Assembly: GCA_034670405.1 (NCBI GenBank)
Contig: JAXDDX010000051.1
Coordinates: forward strand, 773,501 to 837,500
Source: Hoplostethus atlanticus
Lineage: Eukaryota; Chordata; Actinopteri; Trachichthyiformes; Trachichthyidae
Direction: 5' to 3'
DNA: 64,000 nt
The notes below the pieces were generated by a model. The model worked only from the letters and a program-made list of their open reading frames with translations, did no database searches and was not told the DNA's origin. Below, piece after piece: positions 48,541-61,674 of the stretch (positions are counted from its first letter, which is position 1; every line of letters begins with the position of its first letter). Both the position numbers and the translations under genes were made by a program.

Positions 48541-50303
48541 TTACATTTGTTCATATATTTTTTTCTGCTACTATTACTTCTTAACACATTATCTTTGTAA
48601 TTAATTCAACATTTTTCTTTTTTTTTTAAATCAAGCTAAAGCAAGCACACTGCTTTATTCAGAAAATGTTGCCTTTTCTAGTTCAGATATATTAGCTTAC
48701 TCCTATTATCTTGGATGGTTCAGTCAAGTGATTTATGCTAGATTTGATTTAAACAAAACTTAAATCTGTAATTTCATGAAATGGCATTCTCTGGAGCGGT
48801 TTCATTGATAATGAATGAGATTGTGACTTTGTAGACGTAGAATACACGTAAATTGTTAAACCTTGATGAGCTTCACTACTTCAACAGTAGTAATAGCAAT
48901 TCTAAACATGAAAATCAACCCAAATCTCTGGAAAATTACCCAAGGTATTGTCACATGCTAGCTTGCTCCACCCACAATGTAGCTCCAAATAACTGACAGT
49001 TAACTGTGGAGAAGAGAGTGGATAATTAATAATCAAAGTTTGATCAAAGTCAGTTTCCTGTTCTATTCATTGTCAAAGCAGCAGCAAAAGGTGTTGTCAA
49101 ATACAAGAGCATTGTTTTTCTCTAGCTTTAAGAGAGATGTGCACAATAGAGACAGAACGTTTGCAAAGTGGTTATCAAAGAACACACCAACATGTAGGAG
49201 GAGTGACAGCAAAAGGAAAGATTATAATGTTCCCTGACATTTTCTCACCCTTTTATACTACAATTTGAACATCTTACCCCTTCTCAGGAATTAGGCATTG
49301 TTTTTTGTGGGAGGACGATGCAATATTATGTTTCTTTTTGTCTTCACTCCTCTAATATGCTGGTGTGTCCTTCGTAACCGCTGCTAACCGCTCTCTAAAT
49401 GATCTGTGACAGGCCACTATTTCAGACTAAAATTAGACTATCCAAGATCAATGGAATCATTGTGAATTCTGTTTGATATTGGAATTTTGCTTTAAAGTTT
49501 AACAGCTGTTCAGATTCAGAGTATGTAAAATCATAATGACAGAAATTTCATCTTCAGTGCTTTACATGCAATCTTCACCAACAGGGTCACAAAAACAAGA
49601 ATTTGAAAACTAGTAAGAAACAAATGTTTCCCCCTGTCTCTGATAACCACAGCTTTCTATTTCTCTAATATATCACTGGTCTTACTACCATCTCCATTTC
49701 CCTCCCTATGTCACTAAGCAGTGCTTATTATCCTGTTAGGGAGGTAGGTGTCAAGCAGCAGAGAAGATTTGGCATGGCCCCTTCCGCCTCATCCACCTCA
49801 GGCAGCTTGTGTAATTAACTGCTTTGGATTGCAGCTCTGATCTGCCTTTTACCTGGTTTACTCTGGTTGTCCTCAGCAGAGCACTTCATATCTCTTCTCC
49901 ATTGAGCCACCTCAGAAAAGGTTCCTTGATTAATGTATTGAGACCAGCACTGGGTTTAGCTGGATTTGGAATCCTTCCAAAAAAGTTTGTTTGCTTGAGT
50001 GGTAGTAAGTGAGGTTTTGTGTTTTCTTGACCACTGTTCCTATGCAACAGTTGGAGTCAATTAAATGTGGTCTGATTAACCAGGTTTCACAACTTTACTT
50101 TCACTTTCTCTCACATTACTGATTTTAATATGGTCTTTAAGAACAAAGTGAGAGAGTGCACTACAGGGATTTCATTTTGGTAGAAAAGTGATGGATTCGT
50201 TTTCAAAGCCAGCTGATGGATCAGTCTCAATTATCTCAGGTTCTGGCCCTTAATCTGATCCCTGCCCACGTCTCCAGGTGTCTCATTTAGAAGGCATAAT
50301 GAA

Positions 50304-50334
<31 letters not shown>

Positions 50335-52066
50335 GATGGAGCTCATGTTACACCAGCTTTGTAATCAAAGTCTATTAAACAGCAGCATCCGGCACACAGT
50401 TGATTTGGAAAGGAACTGAACTGTTTATCAGCCGATCCATTTGATAATAATAGAATTTGTTAATAATTCCTAATTCCACAATACAAGGGCCAATACAAGG
50501 GCCATTAAGGGCTATTAAGCTATAAATAAATGGAATTACTGAATGAGGCTTCTTGTTTAAGACTAAACTAATATGATTTGACGGTACAGAAGTGTAGTGT
50601 GCCTTCCACCACTGTGCCTGTTTACTCTTGCCACTGAGCCACTGACCGACTTTCCTTTCGACATTAACCAACATGTATAAAACCCAAATACAACTAGGGT
50701 GTCATGGAATGTAAATAAATCTTTGCCGCCATCTATTTGACCATGACATCAGTCTAATCAAGCCCAAGCAGTAGACTAACATAGCCTACAGCAAATGCTA
50801 ACTCCCTCATGGTAGAGCTTTGTTTCTTAAGTCAAGATGTGGTTCAACCAACTGCAGCACCTTTGCCCTCACACGCAACAAAGCTCTACTGGACTCTGGC
50901 CAATTCTCAGTTTGTCTTGGCTTCTGGCTCAAGCCATAGCCTTCTCTTTGGCCCCCCGCAATCATGTTTAAACAATGTCCACCGCTTTATAATGAAGCAT
51001 GATGATGCCTAAGTAATGAGCTGGCAGTGTGAGGCCTCACATAGCTTTTCCCCAGCCCTTTAACAAAGTGCCCTGACCTTTTTAACTAGCAGAATTAATT
51101 GGGTTGGGCTAACCTTTTAGAGGCTAGCTGTGAAATAAGACCACCGTTCCCACGTCGCCTCATTATACCACACTAGCTTTGGAGTGTGAGTGCTCATTTC
51201 CCCCTCCGGTTTGGAGATGCACAGCAGCGTCGTTGGCTCAGATGGGGAATAAATTTCAGGTCAAACCAATTGAGCCCACTGCTCCAAGCTTGGTCTTTTA
51301 GACTCGCGAGTCGAGGGGGTAAGGTACTGCTCACTCTAAGGTAATGAGAGCGAGGGCCCTTGTGCATCTAAACTGTGCAATGGATGCGGTATCCACAGAG
51401 CTCTCTGCATCGTCTGTGACAGAGTTGAAGTCTACTGTAGAAGACATGTATTGAATAGCTTCCTAATGAACCTAATTATTACAGTCAATGAGAGAACCAA
51501 ATGTGTTAAGGGGTCTCAACCACCCACCATTAAGCAATTGACCCATTTGTAACCCATGCAAACTTTTCTGAAAGCACATGGACAATGGCGATAGTTTTTT
51601 TTCAGTTTGGAAGCAGGGGTGGCGGGGGCGAGAGGGAACATGGAAGGAATTTTCAGTTTCAGATGAACAAACAGGAGGTCAAAGTGATCCATTATCAGAG
51701 AGTTTGCAACACATCATCTCATAATTCAGAGAGAGAGAATAAGAGAGAGAATGCAGGACCTGAACAGGTACAAGTTCAAGTTTCAAATGTATTTTTCCCA
51801 ATAATAATTGGTAATTGGTAGCTGGGACTTATGAAGTTTCAGTTATACACAACTTTAAAAGGGAACCTATCTATTTATCCACTCCTGTCTCGAATTTGAT
51901 AACCTCTTTCCTTTGTTTTGTCTAGACTTAATCGGCACAGGGCTGTGCTTTGTGCTGTGCTCTTTCTTTTGTGGTGAAGAACAAACTCTCCATTCCTTTT
52001 GATTTATGGCATGTTGGGTAAATATTACCCAGCTCAAACCTGTACCTTCTTCATGATGCATGTTTA
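48541..52066. other. No gene seen
   Basis: Unique AT-rich sequence with one TG microsatellite. No recognisable exon or mobile element. Confidence 0.5.
50304..50331 (+). repeat. (TG)14 microsatellite
   Basis: Uninterrupted TG run. Confidence 0.95.
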
Positions 52067-52655
52067 CAGTCATGCTTGAAAGTTTGCAAACCCTTCATAT
52101 ATTATAGAAGAATAACCTTATAAAATCTGTATCTAAACCTGAAATCTTAATGAGGATATCCCAAATAAAGAACAGATGCAACTAAATATATACTTTCATT
52201 CTTTATTTAACAAAACTGGTTCATTTAACTACAGCTCATATGTCCCTTAGTGCAAAAATATGCCAAACGTGACATTTTTGTTTGCAACAATTCAATTTTG
52301 GACTCATCTGTCCAGAGAACAGACTTCCGTTATTATTGTTGATGGATGAATAATGACATCAGATGCAACAATGGAGGCTTGTAGATCTCTGGATGTTATT
52401 CTTGGGTTGTTTCTTACTAGTTTTCTTTTTTTCTTTTCATATTTTTCTTGTGGCCCTTGGTGATATTTTAGAAGGATGTCCACTTCTAGGCAGAGTCACT
52501 GCTGTGTTAAATGCTCTCCATTTGTATATTATATATTGTATATTTATCTCACAGTGGACTGATGGAGCCTAATTCTTTTTGATATGACTCTATAACCTTC
52601 CGCAGACTGATGAACACTCACTACTCGCTTCCTGAAGTCATCTGAGGTCTCCTTA
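52067..52655 (-). pseudogene. Tc1-like transposon fragment with transposase remnant
   Basis: On the minus strand, 52515-52441 encodes TLPRSGHPSKISPRATRKI, the linker after the Tc1 helix-turn-helix. 52320-52297 encodes LWTDESKIELL, containing the first catalytic D. The intervening ~120 bp is far too short for the normal spacing, and stops and frame changes are present. A terminal sequence CAGTCATGCTTGAAAGTTTG starts at 52067 next to TA. The opposite terminal repeat was not found, so it is truncated near 52655. Confidence 0.8.
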
Positions 52656-52942
52656 AAATTATATAATTACACGTCCGTTCACGTCCGTCTCAACTGATTG
52701 CATGACGTCAAGCACACAGCCTATCTCAAACTGTAAAGATGCCACACTCTGGTTAAGGTCTTATGCAGGTTAAACTGTTTACTCAAACCTTTGATACCCT
52801 GCGATTGAGTATCCATCTTGCCATGAATAAACCAATTAACAGAATATACCTTTCCACCAGTGATGTCCTGGGTAAAATAGTCCGGCAGGAAAAAGGTGCA
52901 ACAAAGTGCATGTGCCATCTCCCCCTCATCCACTGAAACGCT

Positions 52943-53267
52943 ATGAAAAGATGTGGCTGCAGCTACTCCCTCATCAATGAGCAATAGTAAAGCTATCTTC
53001 TATTAAAGGGGAAAGAAATGAAAAATAGTCCTGCTGACATTTGTTCTTGATGACATCAAAAATGTGCCCACAATACTTGTATATGAGTATGAGTTTGTGT
53101 AGAAGCATGAAAAGATGTGGCTGCCAGCTACTCCCTCTTTCAATGAGCAATAGTAAGCTACTTCTAATAAAGGGGAAAGAAATGAAAAATAGTCTGCTGA
53201 CATTTGTTCTTGATGACATCAAAATGTGCCCACAATACTGTGTATGAGTATGAGTTTGTGTAGATGG
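52943..53267 (+). repeat. 164-bp tandem duplication
   Basis: Two head-to-tail copies start ATGAAAAGATGTGGCTG at 52943 and 53107. They differ by about six or seven single-base indels (for example GTCCTGCT/GTCTGCT, CAAAAATG/CAAAATG, CTGCAGC/CTGCCAGC) but only a few substitutions. Function is not evident. Confidence 0.92.
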
Positions 53268-53419
53268 CAAAACAAAAAGTGAAAGGACTTAGTAACATCA
53301 GCGAACCTGAAGAAGCAGCGATGCAAAACGTGTTGTTCACTCATACATTTCCAATGCATAAATTATGAATAAATACAGATCAGTCATCTGAATCAGTTAG
53401 TCTGAGTGTGAGGCAAACA

Positions 53420-53575
53420 CTTATTGGACCAAGTAACCCCTTTAATATCGGAGTAAGCCTGGCATCTTAACCAGGTATTCTCATAATTGAGCTTACTTGG
53501 GTTATTCTATCCTCCTAAAACCAGGTTACTTCAGTAACCAGGCTATAAGAACACAATGTTCCATGCAGGTAAATG
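53420..53575. repeat. Palindrome-rich TAACC/GGTTA element
   Basis: Contains AAGTAACCCC, CTTAACCAGGTATT, TTACTTGGGTTATT and CCAGGTTACTTCAGTAACC, the last a near-perfect hairpin. Repeated inverted TAACCNGG motifs suggest a small non-autonomous DNA element. Boundaries are uncertain. Confidence 0.35.
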
Positions 53576-53594
53576 TAGCCTCTCTCCCTCTCTC

Positions 53595-53690
53595 AATTAG
53601 ATCAAGAAGCTTTACTGAAATGACAAGATGATTCTTACATTGCCACAATTGCAAAACAAATAACCAACACTCATAACGTATAGCCCACAT
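53595..53690 (+). repeat. Teleost dispersed repeat fragment
   Basis: TCAAGAAGCTTTACTGAAAT, GACAAGATGATTCTTACATT and GCCACAATTGCAAAACAA resemble a widespread fish repeat in which an AAGAAGCTTTATTGGCATGAC motif precedes an ACATTGCCA motif. Confidence 0.4.
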
Positions 53691-54829
53691 TTGATCTTAG
53701 ATTAAAGAAACAAATAAGTAACATATGGTGGTTATGCTACCATATTGTAGAGGAACATATTCATCTTAACTTGGCTCTTTGCTCTCTCTTACCCCTCCCA
53801 CTCAGCATGAGATCACATAATAAGAACCTGTACGCTCAACTTCCTCTATTTTTTCTATTACATCCAAAACTGGCATTCCCAAGTTGAAGTGGTAAGAGTT
53901 AAATTATACTCAGGCATTAATGGCCTCTTTTAGGGAAAAAGGGGCAAAAGCTTCCTCCAAGGCTGCTTCACTGTTACTTCAAAGACAGCACTAAAGGGCA
54001 GCTCTCCAATTAGATTATCACACAGATCAAGGTTACAAAATACTACTATATTGAATAATTATTTAATCTTAATTCAAGTACTTTGCATTGGCGTTTCACT
54101 CTTTATGGACACTGCATACAGCTGCTTACTTTGAAGAGTTCACAAAATGAAGGGAGATTGTGCGTACGCTAGAGCATTTGATCCAATTTAACTGCCTAGG
54201 AAGATGAAACGTGGTTTTAGTGGCTGAAAATGGCAGCGTGTTTCAAAATAGTTTCATTTAGAGACCTTTACTGAATTCCAACTGCTTTGACCTGCTTTTG
54301 CAAGATAGGTTTGGCCATTGCCATGGATAAACCAACCCAGAACAGAAAAAAAAAAAAAAAAAAACATTTTCATAACTTTTTATATAAGATGTATACTATT
54401 GGAAAAACAGTATATATTATCAAAGGTAGGGCCTTATGGTCACAATGTGTGAAAAGGATTATGGCTGATGTTTGCACTTTTGCAATGTGCTTTGAAATAG
54501 ATTTTAGCTGTAGCTTGCAAAACCATTAATGCACAGGACTGTATAGAATCTGTACTGTACTTGTCATCTTGGTTACTGTGATGGCAAACCTTAGATAAGA
54601 TGAGGTGATCAATATTCAACTTTTCCAATTATCATCTTGGGCATAGCTATTCACAAAGCTTTGATGTTGGGACAAGGACCTTTTTAATATATTTCACATT
54701 CATGAATATCATTTTACGTGCCAATTTAACCCTCATAGAAACACACATATTTACATATATTATTACGTATTTCCTGAATGAAAATGGACTGAATTTTGTT
54801 AAAAAACACAAACACAGGCCAGAATTGTA

Positions 54830-55118
54830 TGGGGGTAATTTTGTGTATTTATTGTGCAATCAAAAAATACTTTGTTGAAAGCAAAAAATTATTTTGAGGT
54901 CAAATATTAATTAATTGAAAGCAAAACTAAACAAAAATATTGACGAGTTGAAATCTTTTGGTTGCGAGTTAAAATCTTTTGGTTGCACGTTTGGTGGCGA
55001 ATCAAAAAGTTTTGCGTGTAGAAAAACACAGTCCCGTTATGAATGTATGTGTTGTATTTTGATTTGTTTTCAACATAAGAATTTTTGATTGCACAATGAA
55101 GAAACAAAATTACCCCCA
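54830..55118. mobile_element. 289-bp TIR element with TGTA target duplication
   Basis: The two ends are inverted copies over about 60 bp: TGGGGGTAATTTTGT and TTGTGCAATCAAAAA on the left, the same motifs inverted on the right. Identical TGTA flanks at 54826-54829 and 55119-55122 give a 4-bp duplication. The interior contains a 22-bp direct repeat around AATCTTTTGGTTGC (54949-54993). It has no coding capacity. The 4-bp TSD and TG...CA termini do not fit hAT or Tc1; the long TIR argues against a solo LTR. Confidence 0.7.
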
Positions 55119-56564
55119 TGTAATGTTAGCCCAGACTGTACTTGTGATGAAAAGATCCAACTACATGCAGTTTTTTTGACAGTTTCACTTGGGTGGCAAT
55201 TTCCTCATCCTTGGCAGCAAGTAAAATAGCAGTCTGCATTAACAGTGTGATATTTAGTTCACAGGGTATTAACCAGGCTTATCCCTGCAGTGTCTGATGA
55301 GCTCCTTATCCCTATTAACCCGCCCAGTGATTCTTTATTTGGAGGGCAATTCCTATATCAAAACCTGTGAAAAAACTAAACCAGCACCAATGATATCAAA
55401 CACAAACATGCGTTTAGCTAAATATAGGACTGGCTGCAAGTGAAATAGAACTCGTGAGTGTTGGTTCAAGCTCCCATGAAGGTGGCTAATACTTGGATGT
55501 TCAGTGGGTTCCTTTCCAGTTCAATATGTGAGCGAATACTCCCTCTGCGTGTGTTTACACTTTATTAGTCTACAGATAATTCATGCATGATTCATTCTAT
55601 TACAATGGTATTTATGGATTGACTATGAGACTTCAGCATGATTGGGTAATTGCACACTAGATAGTGTCTTCCCAAACAGAGCAATGCTCACTTTTCGCAT
55701 CCTCTTTAAGGCCTGATGAGAATTTGTCATTTGTGATTATGTCTGCAAGTGGCACGCAGACATTCGTGCCATAACCAAATTCCAAGCGCCACCCAAACTT
55801 TCGAATCAATCCCCCTGTGAGTAGTGAGACAATTTTTTTTTCAATACAATTCAGCTTCAATGGAGAGAAAAAAAAGTACAATTCTACTTTATATGCTAAA
55901 CATTTAGTCTAGGTAAGAATGCCTTATCTATATGCAAATTATAAGTTATCAACTTCAATAACTGTTGAACGAGGTGTCATGCTATTGCCTTCATTTGTCA
56001 GGCTGCCTGGGTGGCCCAGTTTTTAATGCAAAGCATTCAATCTTGAGGGAGATGGCAGCACAAACAGACAAATACGTAGAGGAAAAAGGAGAAGATAGTT
56101 AAGAGCATAGCAAGCCAGTGATGATAATGAGTCTTGTTTGTGTTGCTCACTTCATCTTAGTGAATGATAAACCAACTAGTCAATAGCAAATGAAAAACAC
56201 CTCTGTATTGCTAATTGAAACAATTTTCCTATACAGCAAGAGGAATTATGCTGTCTTGGAAAAGACGAAAACAGATGAAAATGTCCTTGAGAGAATGGTG
56301 AGACGCAAAATTGTCCAGCAACCAATGACAAAGAATAAAGTGGCAGGCATAATTTCAAAATAATGGCTGACATTTTCTTTTTGTATAGTTGGCCTACTTC
56401 ATATTGTACAGAAGTTGTTATTTCATATGGCCTCTGGGGCAGTTCCCTTCATAAGGTTTGCTGGCACAAATAGGCAATGGTATCACTGAGCTCGGAGGAA
56501 AAATATGGAAATCACACTGATACTTAATTTCTATCAAATGGCATCATCATGACAGTTATTGGGG

Positions 56565-56740
56565 TTGGGTGGGGTGGGGTGGGTGGATTAGATTGGCGCA
56601 ACCAGATGATTGCCAGTTTGAATCTATGGGACATTCGGAAAAATCTGTGCCCTTAAGCAAGGCACTTAATAGCCAACTGCTCCACTGGAGCTGCTCAATT
56701 ACCAATAGTATAAAACTGTGCAGTGGGCAGTCCCAAGGTG
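56565..56740 (+). mobile_element. SINE fragment
   Basis: Head GGCGCAACCAGATGATTGCC, B-box-like CAGTTTGAATCTATGGG, body GTGCCCTTAAGCAAGGCACT and CCAACTGCTCCACTGGAGCTG. This is a recognisable teleost tRNA-type SINE layout without a clear tail. Confidence 0.65.
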
Positions 56741-57504
56741 AGAATATGTGCATGAATATAACCCCCCCCCTGCAACTACTCCCGCAGGCCCTTTCTGTGA
56801 ATAAGAAAGTATTCTTAGTCAACTAGTTAAAAAATGCTTAAACCTTTAGATACTGTATTTTATTAGGTGAACAATTAAACTGAGCCAAGATGCCCTCTTT
56901 GTTGTAAAGTAATCTAGCTAGATGTTCTGTGGTGAATTATGCTCTGCTACGTTATGACGTGATATGCAGTGTTTCCAGCATAAAATGACATATCTTATTA
57001 ACATCCCATCACCTTGTCTTTTGGAATGGGCAGTCAGGTTTAGTGTGGGAGTGTGGGGGAAGGATCATCAACATACACCTGCTGAGAAGAGTCTGCCTGC
57101 CTCTTCTCTCCATCTGTCTGCCTGCAGAAAGTAGATCCATAAAAGCAAATTGTCATATAAATCCATAAGGGCAAAGAGTCTATTTTTCCACCCTCTTTGA
57201 ATGTCAGACAGTTGCATGTATCTAATACACTTGAAGGCAAAATTGTTGAGATCCAACAAGTCTGAGGCAGACAATTTGAGCTTCAGAAGCCCTGAGAGCT
57301 ATAGTCCTTATCTGGTCCTCTTCCCTCAGCAGCCGGCAACTATATGAACGTCTCCTACCATCTTCTGTGGTGCAAACACTCTTATCTCCACCCTGCTGCG
57401 TACCGTCCCTTTCCACTCACATAACTGAACCGCAGTTCATTCAACTGCATGTTAAGAGGTTCATTCCAAAATGCAATATGTGATACATGTATATTTGTTT
57501 TGGG

Positions 57505-57527
57505 GGAGGGGGGGGGGGGGGGGGGGG
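57505..57527 (+). repeat. Poly-G tract
   Basis: Five G, one A, then about 19 or 20 G. A matching poly-C run is at 34854-34871. Such runs are prone to sequencing length error and can form quadruplexes. Confidence 0.9.
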
Positions 57528-58087
57528 TTGCAACTTTTTTCCCAATATTTCAAAAACACATATGATTGCATCCTCTAAAATATTACAGTTTTGTAATCTT
57601 ATAACATCAATAATGCTTGCTTTGGTAGTGATGTGGTTGTTACAGTTGATGACATTAATTAATCAATTCAATTTTAAGAATCTAAATATAATAGTCATTA
57701 AATCTATTGTTTTTTTAATCAGTTTTATAGAATTGTAACTTGAACTAACCCAACGTCGGGCTATGCCTTGTTTTTTTACAGTATTCCACAAAGATAATTC
57801 AACAAAGAGGCACATCCACATTGCCCATTGTGTTTGATGCAGTGTATGAAAAACTAGGTCTTTGAATGTCCAGATATGATTCATGTCATAGTGTGACTAA
57901 ATAGTGGTTACTATTGATGGAAGATGAACCACTTTCACTTTGAGCAGCTATTGATATTGTTTACATTTGTTCTGTTTTAAAGGAGCCTATAAACAATGCT
58001 TTTATATAAGCAGCCCCAATACACTGCTCTACTGTTATAGATTGTAGTCACAGGAGGTGACTCATTTAGTTTACATATAAGGCAGCA

Positions 58088-58363
58088 CAGTTTCCGTTTT
58101 TCCTTCTTCATTCTCTTGAGTTTTTATTTTATTCTTCATTATTCTTGTCTTTTTTTTCCCTATTTATTACTGTAATAAAATTAAGTCAATGAAAAAGAAG
58201 TTTTTTTAACCTACTTGAAATGTTATTCCTACAAAATAAATGGATTGTGGAAAAGTTAACCATTGTTTGTCTTTAATAAATTGCAAAATACATGAATTAA
58301 TTATACTCTCATTAGGCATGTTATCAATTAGAGTTAAGATAAACAGGTACCAGTTCTCATTTC
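58088..58363 (-). repeat. Dispersed repeat, copy 2 of an inverted pair
   Basis: Inverted counterpart of 47095-47385, about 11 kb away, with short indels. Neither the 20-bp minisatellite nor the trinucleotide array is present beside this copy. The repeat body is therefore independent of those arrays. Confidence 0.8.
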
Positions 58364-61300
58364 CTACATATATGCTTTAGAATTGGGGAAAATAGAATAC
58401 AAATTTGAAGATTACACCCCCCCAATTTGAACTGTTTCTGTAGAATCGCCTATCTAGTCACTTTGACTAGTGATACCAGTGGAGTTTTGCGATACACAGC
58501 CCCTCAGAAAAGTATTAGCAGCTCAAATCCACCAGAAATCAATAGCATGCGAATGATTAATGCTTCAAAGTATTGCAGCAGCTTAAAACAATAATTTTGT
58601 TACAGCTGAGTACTGATTTAAACTCCCTGTGTGCTAGGTAGTGTTTATCATTGTGGTGAGCCCACAAATAAAACAAAGGGGAAAATGTATTTGTGGTTGT
58701 TGCTGTGTAACACACTATATCACTGTAATTGACTATGCAGGCAGCGCAAGGGGAGGTGGTGAGTGGACACACTGCTAGTGTTTGACATGCTAACTCATTT
58801 TAATCACACACACACACACACAAACACCTGTCCAAACATGAGCCAACACAGCCCAAAGTAGAAAAGATATGAACTCAAACTATGAGATGTATAAGGCTGC
58901 ATGTCAGACCTGTCTTTACCACCCTGGCTTTTCTCTTTTCTTTCAAGCAAAAGATATGCTGCTATTGTTCATTCTGAACAGAGGACCCAGGACCCTACTT
59001 ATGATTCATGAATTTAGTTCCCCCATAATCAATCAATCTGCATGGGGCCCTTTGGGCTTCCTCGAGGCCTGAGCCTGGGACAAATGCTATGTTTGCCAAT
59101 GCTTTAACCCCACTGCCACAATTCAAATAAAAATAAAGACAAAAACGCCTGAAAACATATTCCATGATTGGTCTGTACAGTCAAAGTCACAGTACCAAAA
59201 GCATGAGCAACAGGGAAATCCAGACTAGGTAATCCAATCGGGTGAAATTAATCTATTTTTGCATTGATGCTTATGTTGTTTATGATGGCTGTTTTGTCAC
59301 CAAACAGTTAAGATGTTCGAGGTTTGGATAAATGAGGTTGTACAGTCAATCTGGTCCTCAGTGGATGTCCTGTCCCGGTGGTTTGCAAGTCACTTGCAAG
59401 TACATGGTTCAAGTAAAAGTAGACAAGCGCCAGCACGGGGCTCAGAGACAGAATAAAATGAGATAAGAGTGCCAGTGAAGGTCCACAATTTGATGATAAA
59501 ACATGAACTGTTCCGACTTGAGAAGGAGTGACAAGATGAAGCACCTGTTCATATAGTGTAGGGAGTGGACCAGTCAGTTTAAAGTCTACAGAGAGATGCA
59601 CCCTCTAAAGCTGTGCATTAATGAACTAACACGTTATATAGCATGGCTCTCTTCAGCTAATGTACCTCTGGGTATTATCAATTAATTTGAGCTTCCAGTG
59701 TCAGGTCGAAGGTGACATGTTAGTTTCCATGACATGACATGGTTATTTTTTTCATCATATACGAAGTGTAGAGTATAAATGAATGGTTTAATACCAAGCC
59801 AGATAAGGGGTCAAACTCAAATATTTCACTTTTCTCAATGAAGTGGCCAGATTTTAAAGACTTAAGTGTTCAACTGTGTGTGACTTAACGTGGATTTACA
59901 ATTTAAGTGAGCTGACATTGTTTTGAACCCTAGCAAACGCTATAATCTTGCTTTTTCTAGATACCTTCTTGTCTCTCATCACTTGGTTTGTCTATGGAAA
60001 ACAGTTAAAATAGGTTTGAAGCAGAGTAAAGGGAAATGTGGAAAGAAGCCTGAGAACATGAAATTGAGAGTGGGCAGACTCCTCACTCCTAAATATGGTT
60101 ATATGAGGATTACTTATTTGGAGAGGCACTTTCCATTAATTGAGAGATAAGAGCACATTCTGCTTTCTCTCAATATCTTTCGAAAGAGCACACACACACA
60201 CCCATGCATCCACGTACACACTGACAAGGGCATACAAGGACATAGAACAATTCTCTCAATATTCATGTCCTGAGAGATACCATCGAAGGGCTGCTCACAT
60301 GACAATAACCGCAGTGCGAGCAGAAACAGACTAATTTTACCTGAGACAAGTCATCTTCATTCAATGGAGCAAGGCCCTCTAGGGCTGAAGGTTATCAGCA
60401 GGAGAAATCATTAAGGCGAGACGGGGAGACAAATACAGCGCTTGGTCCCTATTCCCTGCCATCGCATGCAATTTGCGTTTTGGGATCGGATCACATGAAT
60501 GCTGTCACAGTGGAGCAAGCTTTTTCAGACCTCCTCTCGCTTCTCTCCCCACACAATTGGCTGTTCAGCACATTTATAACACATTAAAATGTACTTGGCA
60601 GTTCCCCTGGTGTTGCCCTTTCCTGCACCGCATGCACTGAGGAGGTCTTAATATGCACTATATCATAACGGGGCGATGTCCATCAAAACGCCGAATTCAA
60701 GGCAGAAAGTTTCACATTAGCTTTTGCCAGTATTGAAGTGCTACATCAACAGAAAAATATGGACTAGTTCCCCTTCTGTGAAATACCTGACTCAGTCTAT
60801 AGAGGTCTCATATGGGCCTAGATGCATATTGCGCTGCCGTGTCAGATTTACAGATATACCTCTTCATTGAAGAGCACCGTTTAGCGAAGGACAGAATAAA
60901 AGAGTGCTCTGGCAAATTTTCAAAGGGTTTATTACATTTCTTAACTTGATCTTTCCTCCGGCATCGCAGGCATTTCCAATTAACAGGTCATTTGTATTGC
61001 TTTCGTGCCGCCTTGGCAGGTGCTTGAAGTGTGTTCATTTCCTCCCGAGAGCTGTGGCTGTGCTCTCCTGACGCCTCCATTGATTACAGAGGCTGATAGG
61101 ACTGGGCCATCAGGGAGCCCATTCTATAAACGCGGCATGCTGTTTGCACCCCTGTGTGCCGGCCAGGCTGTGCCCTCTCAACTGAATAGATATGTGTGGA
61201 GTTCATGGTGTTTGTGTGTGTGCGCCTGTGCCGTGTGATAGTTTTGTCCGTGTGCTTTTATGATATTGGACGTGAAAATCTAAGTCAGAGAAAATCTGGG

Positions 61301-61636
61301 GGTGAGGGGGTGCAAGAGAAAGAGGCATAGAAACAGCGAGAGAGGAAGATAGAAAGAGTCTCTGCTTCAGTGTTTTACACAGCAGGTGACACCGCCACTG
61401 CTGGTGTCAGCTCCTGAGACATTTTCTATTCTCTTCTTCCATCCTCCTCCTCCCTCCCTCTGCTATCTCCTCTCCTGCCTTGCATCCTCCTCCCTCCCTC
61501 TGCTGTCTCCTCTCATCCCTTCTATCCTCCTCCCCCGCCCTTCTTGTTATCACCAGTTGCATCAATGCCGGCATGTAATTGGAATGATCAAACTCTGTTT
61601 TCCAGTAATGTGGCCATCCTCACCATCACCGTGCGC

Positions 61637-61671
<35 letters not shown>
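61637..61671 (+). repeat. (TG)n microsatellite
   Basis: Starts GCGCGCGTGTG and continues as pure TG for about 35 bp. Confidence 0.95.

Positions 61672-61674
<3 letters not shown>

Larger units (their letters stand above)
55123..58087. other. No gene seen
   Basis: AT-rich noncoding DNA apart from the SINE at 56565 and the poly-G tract. Confidence 0.5.
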
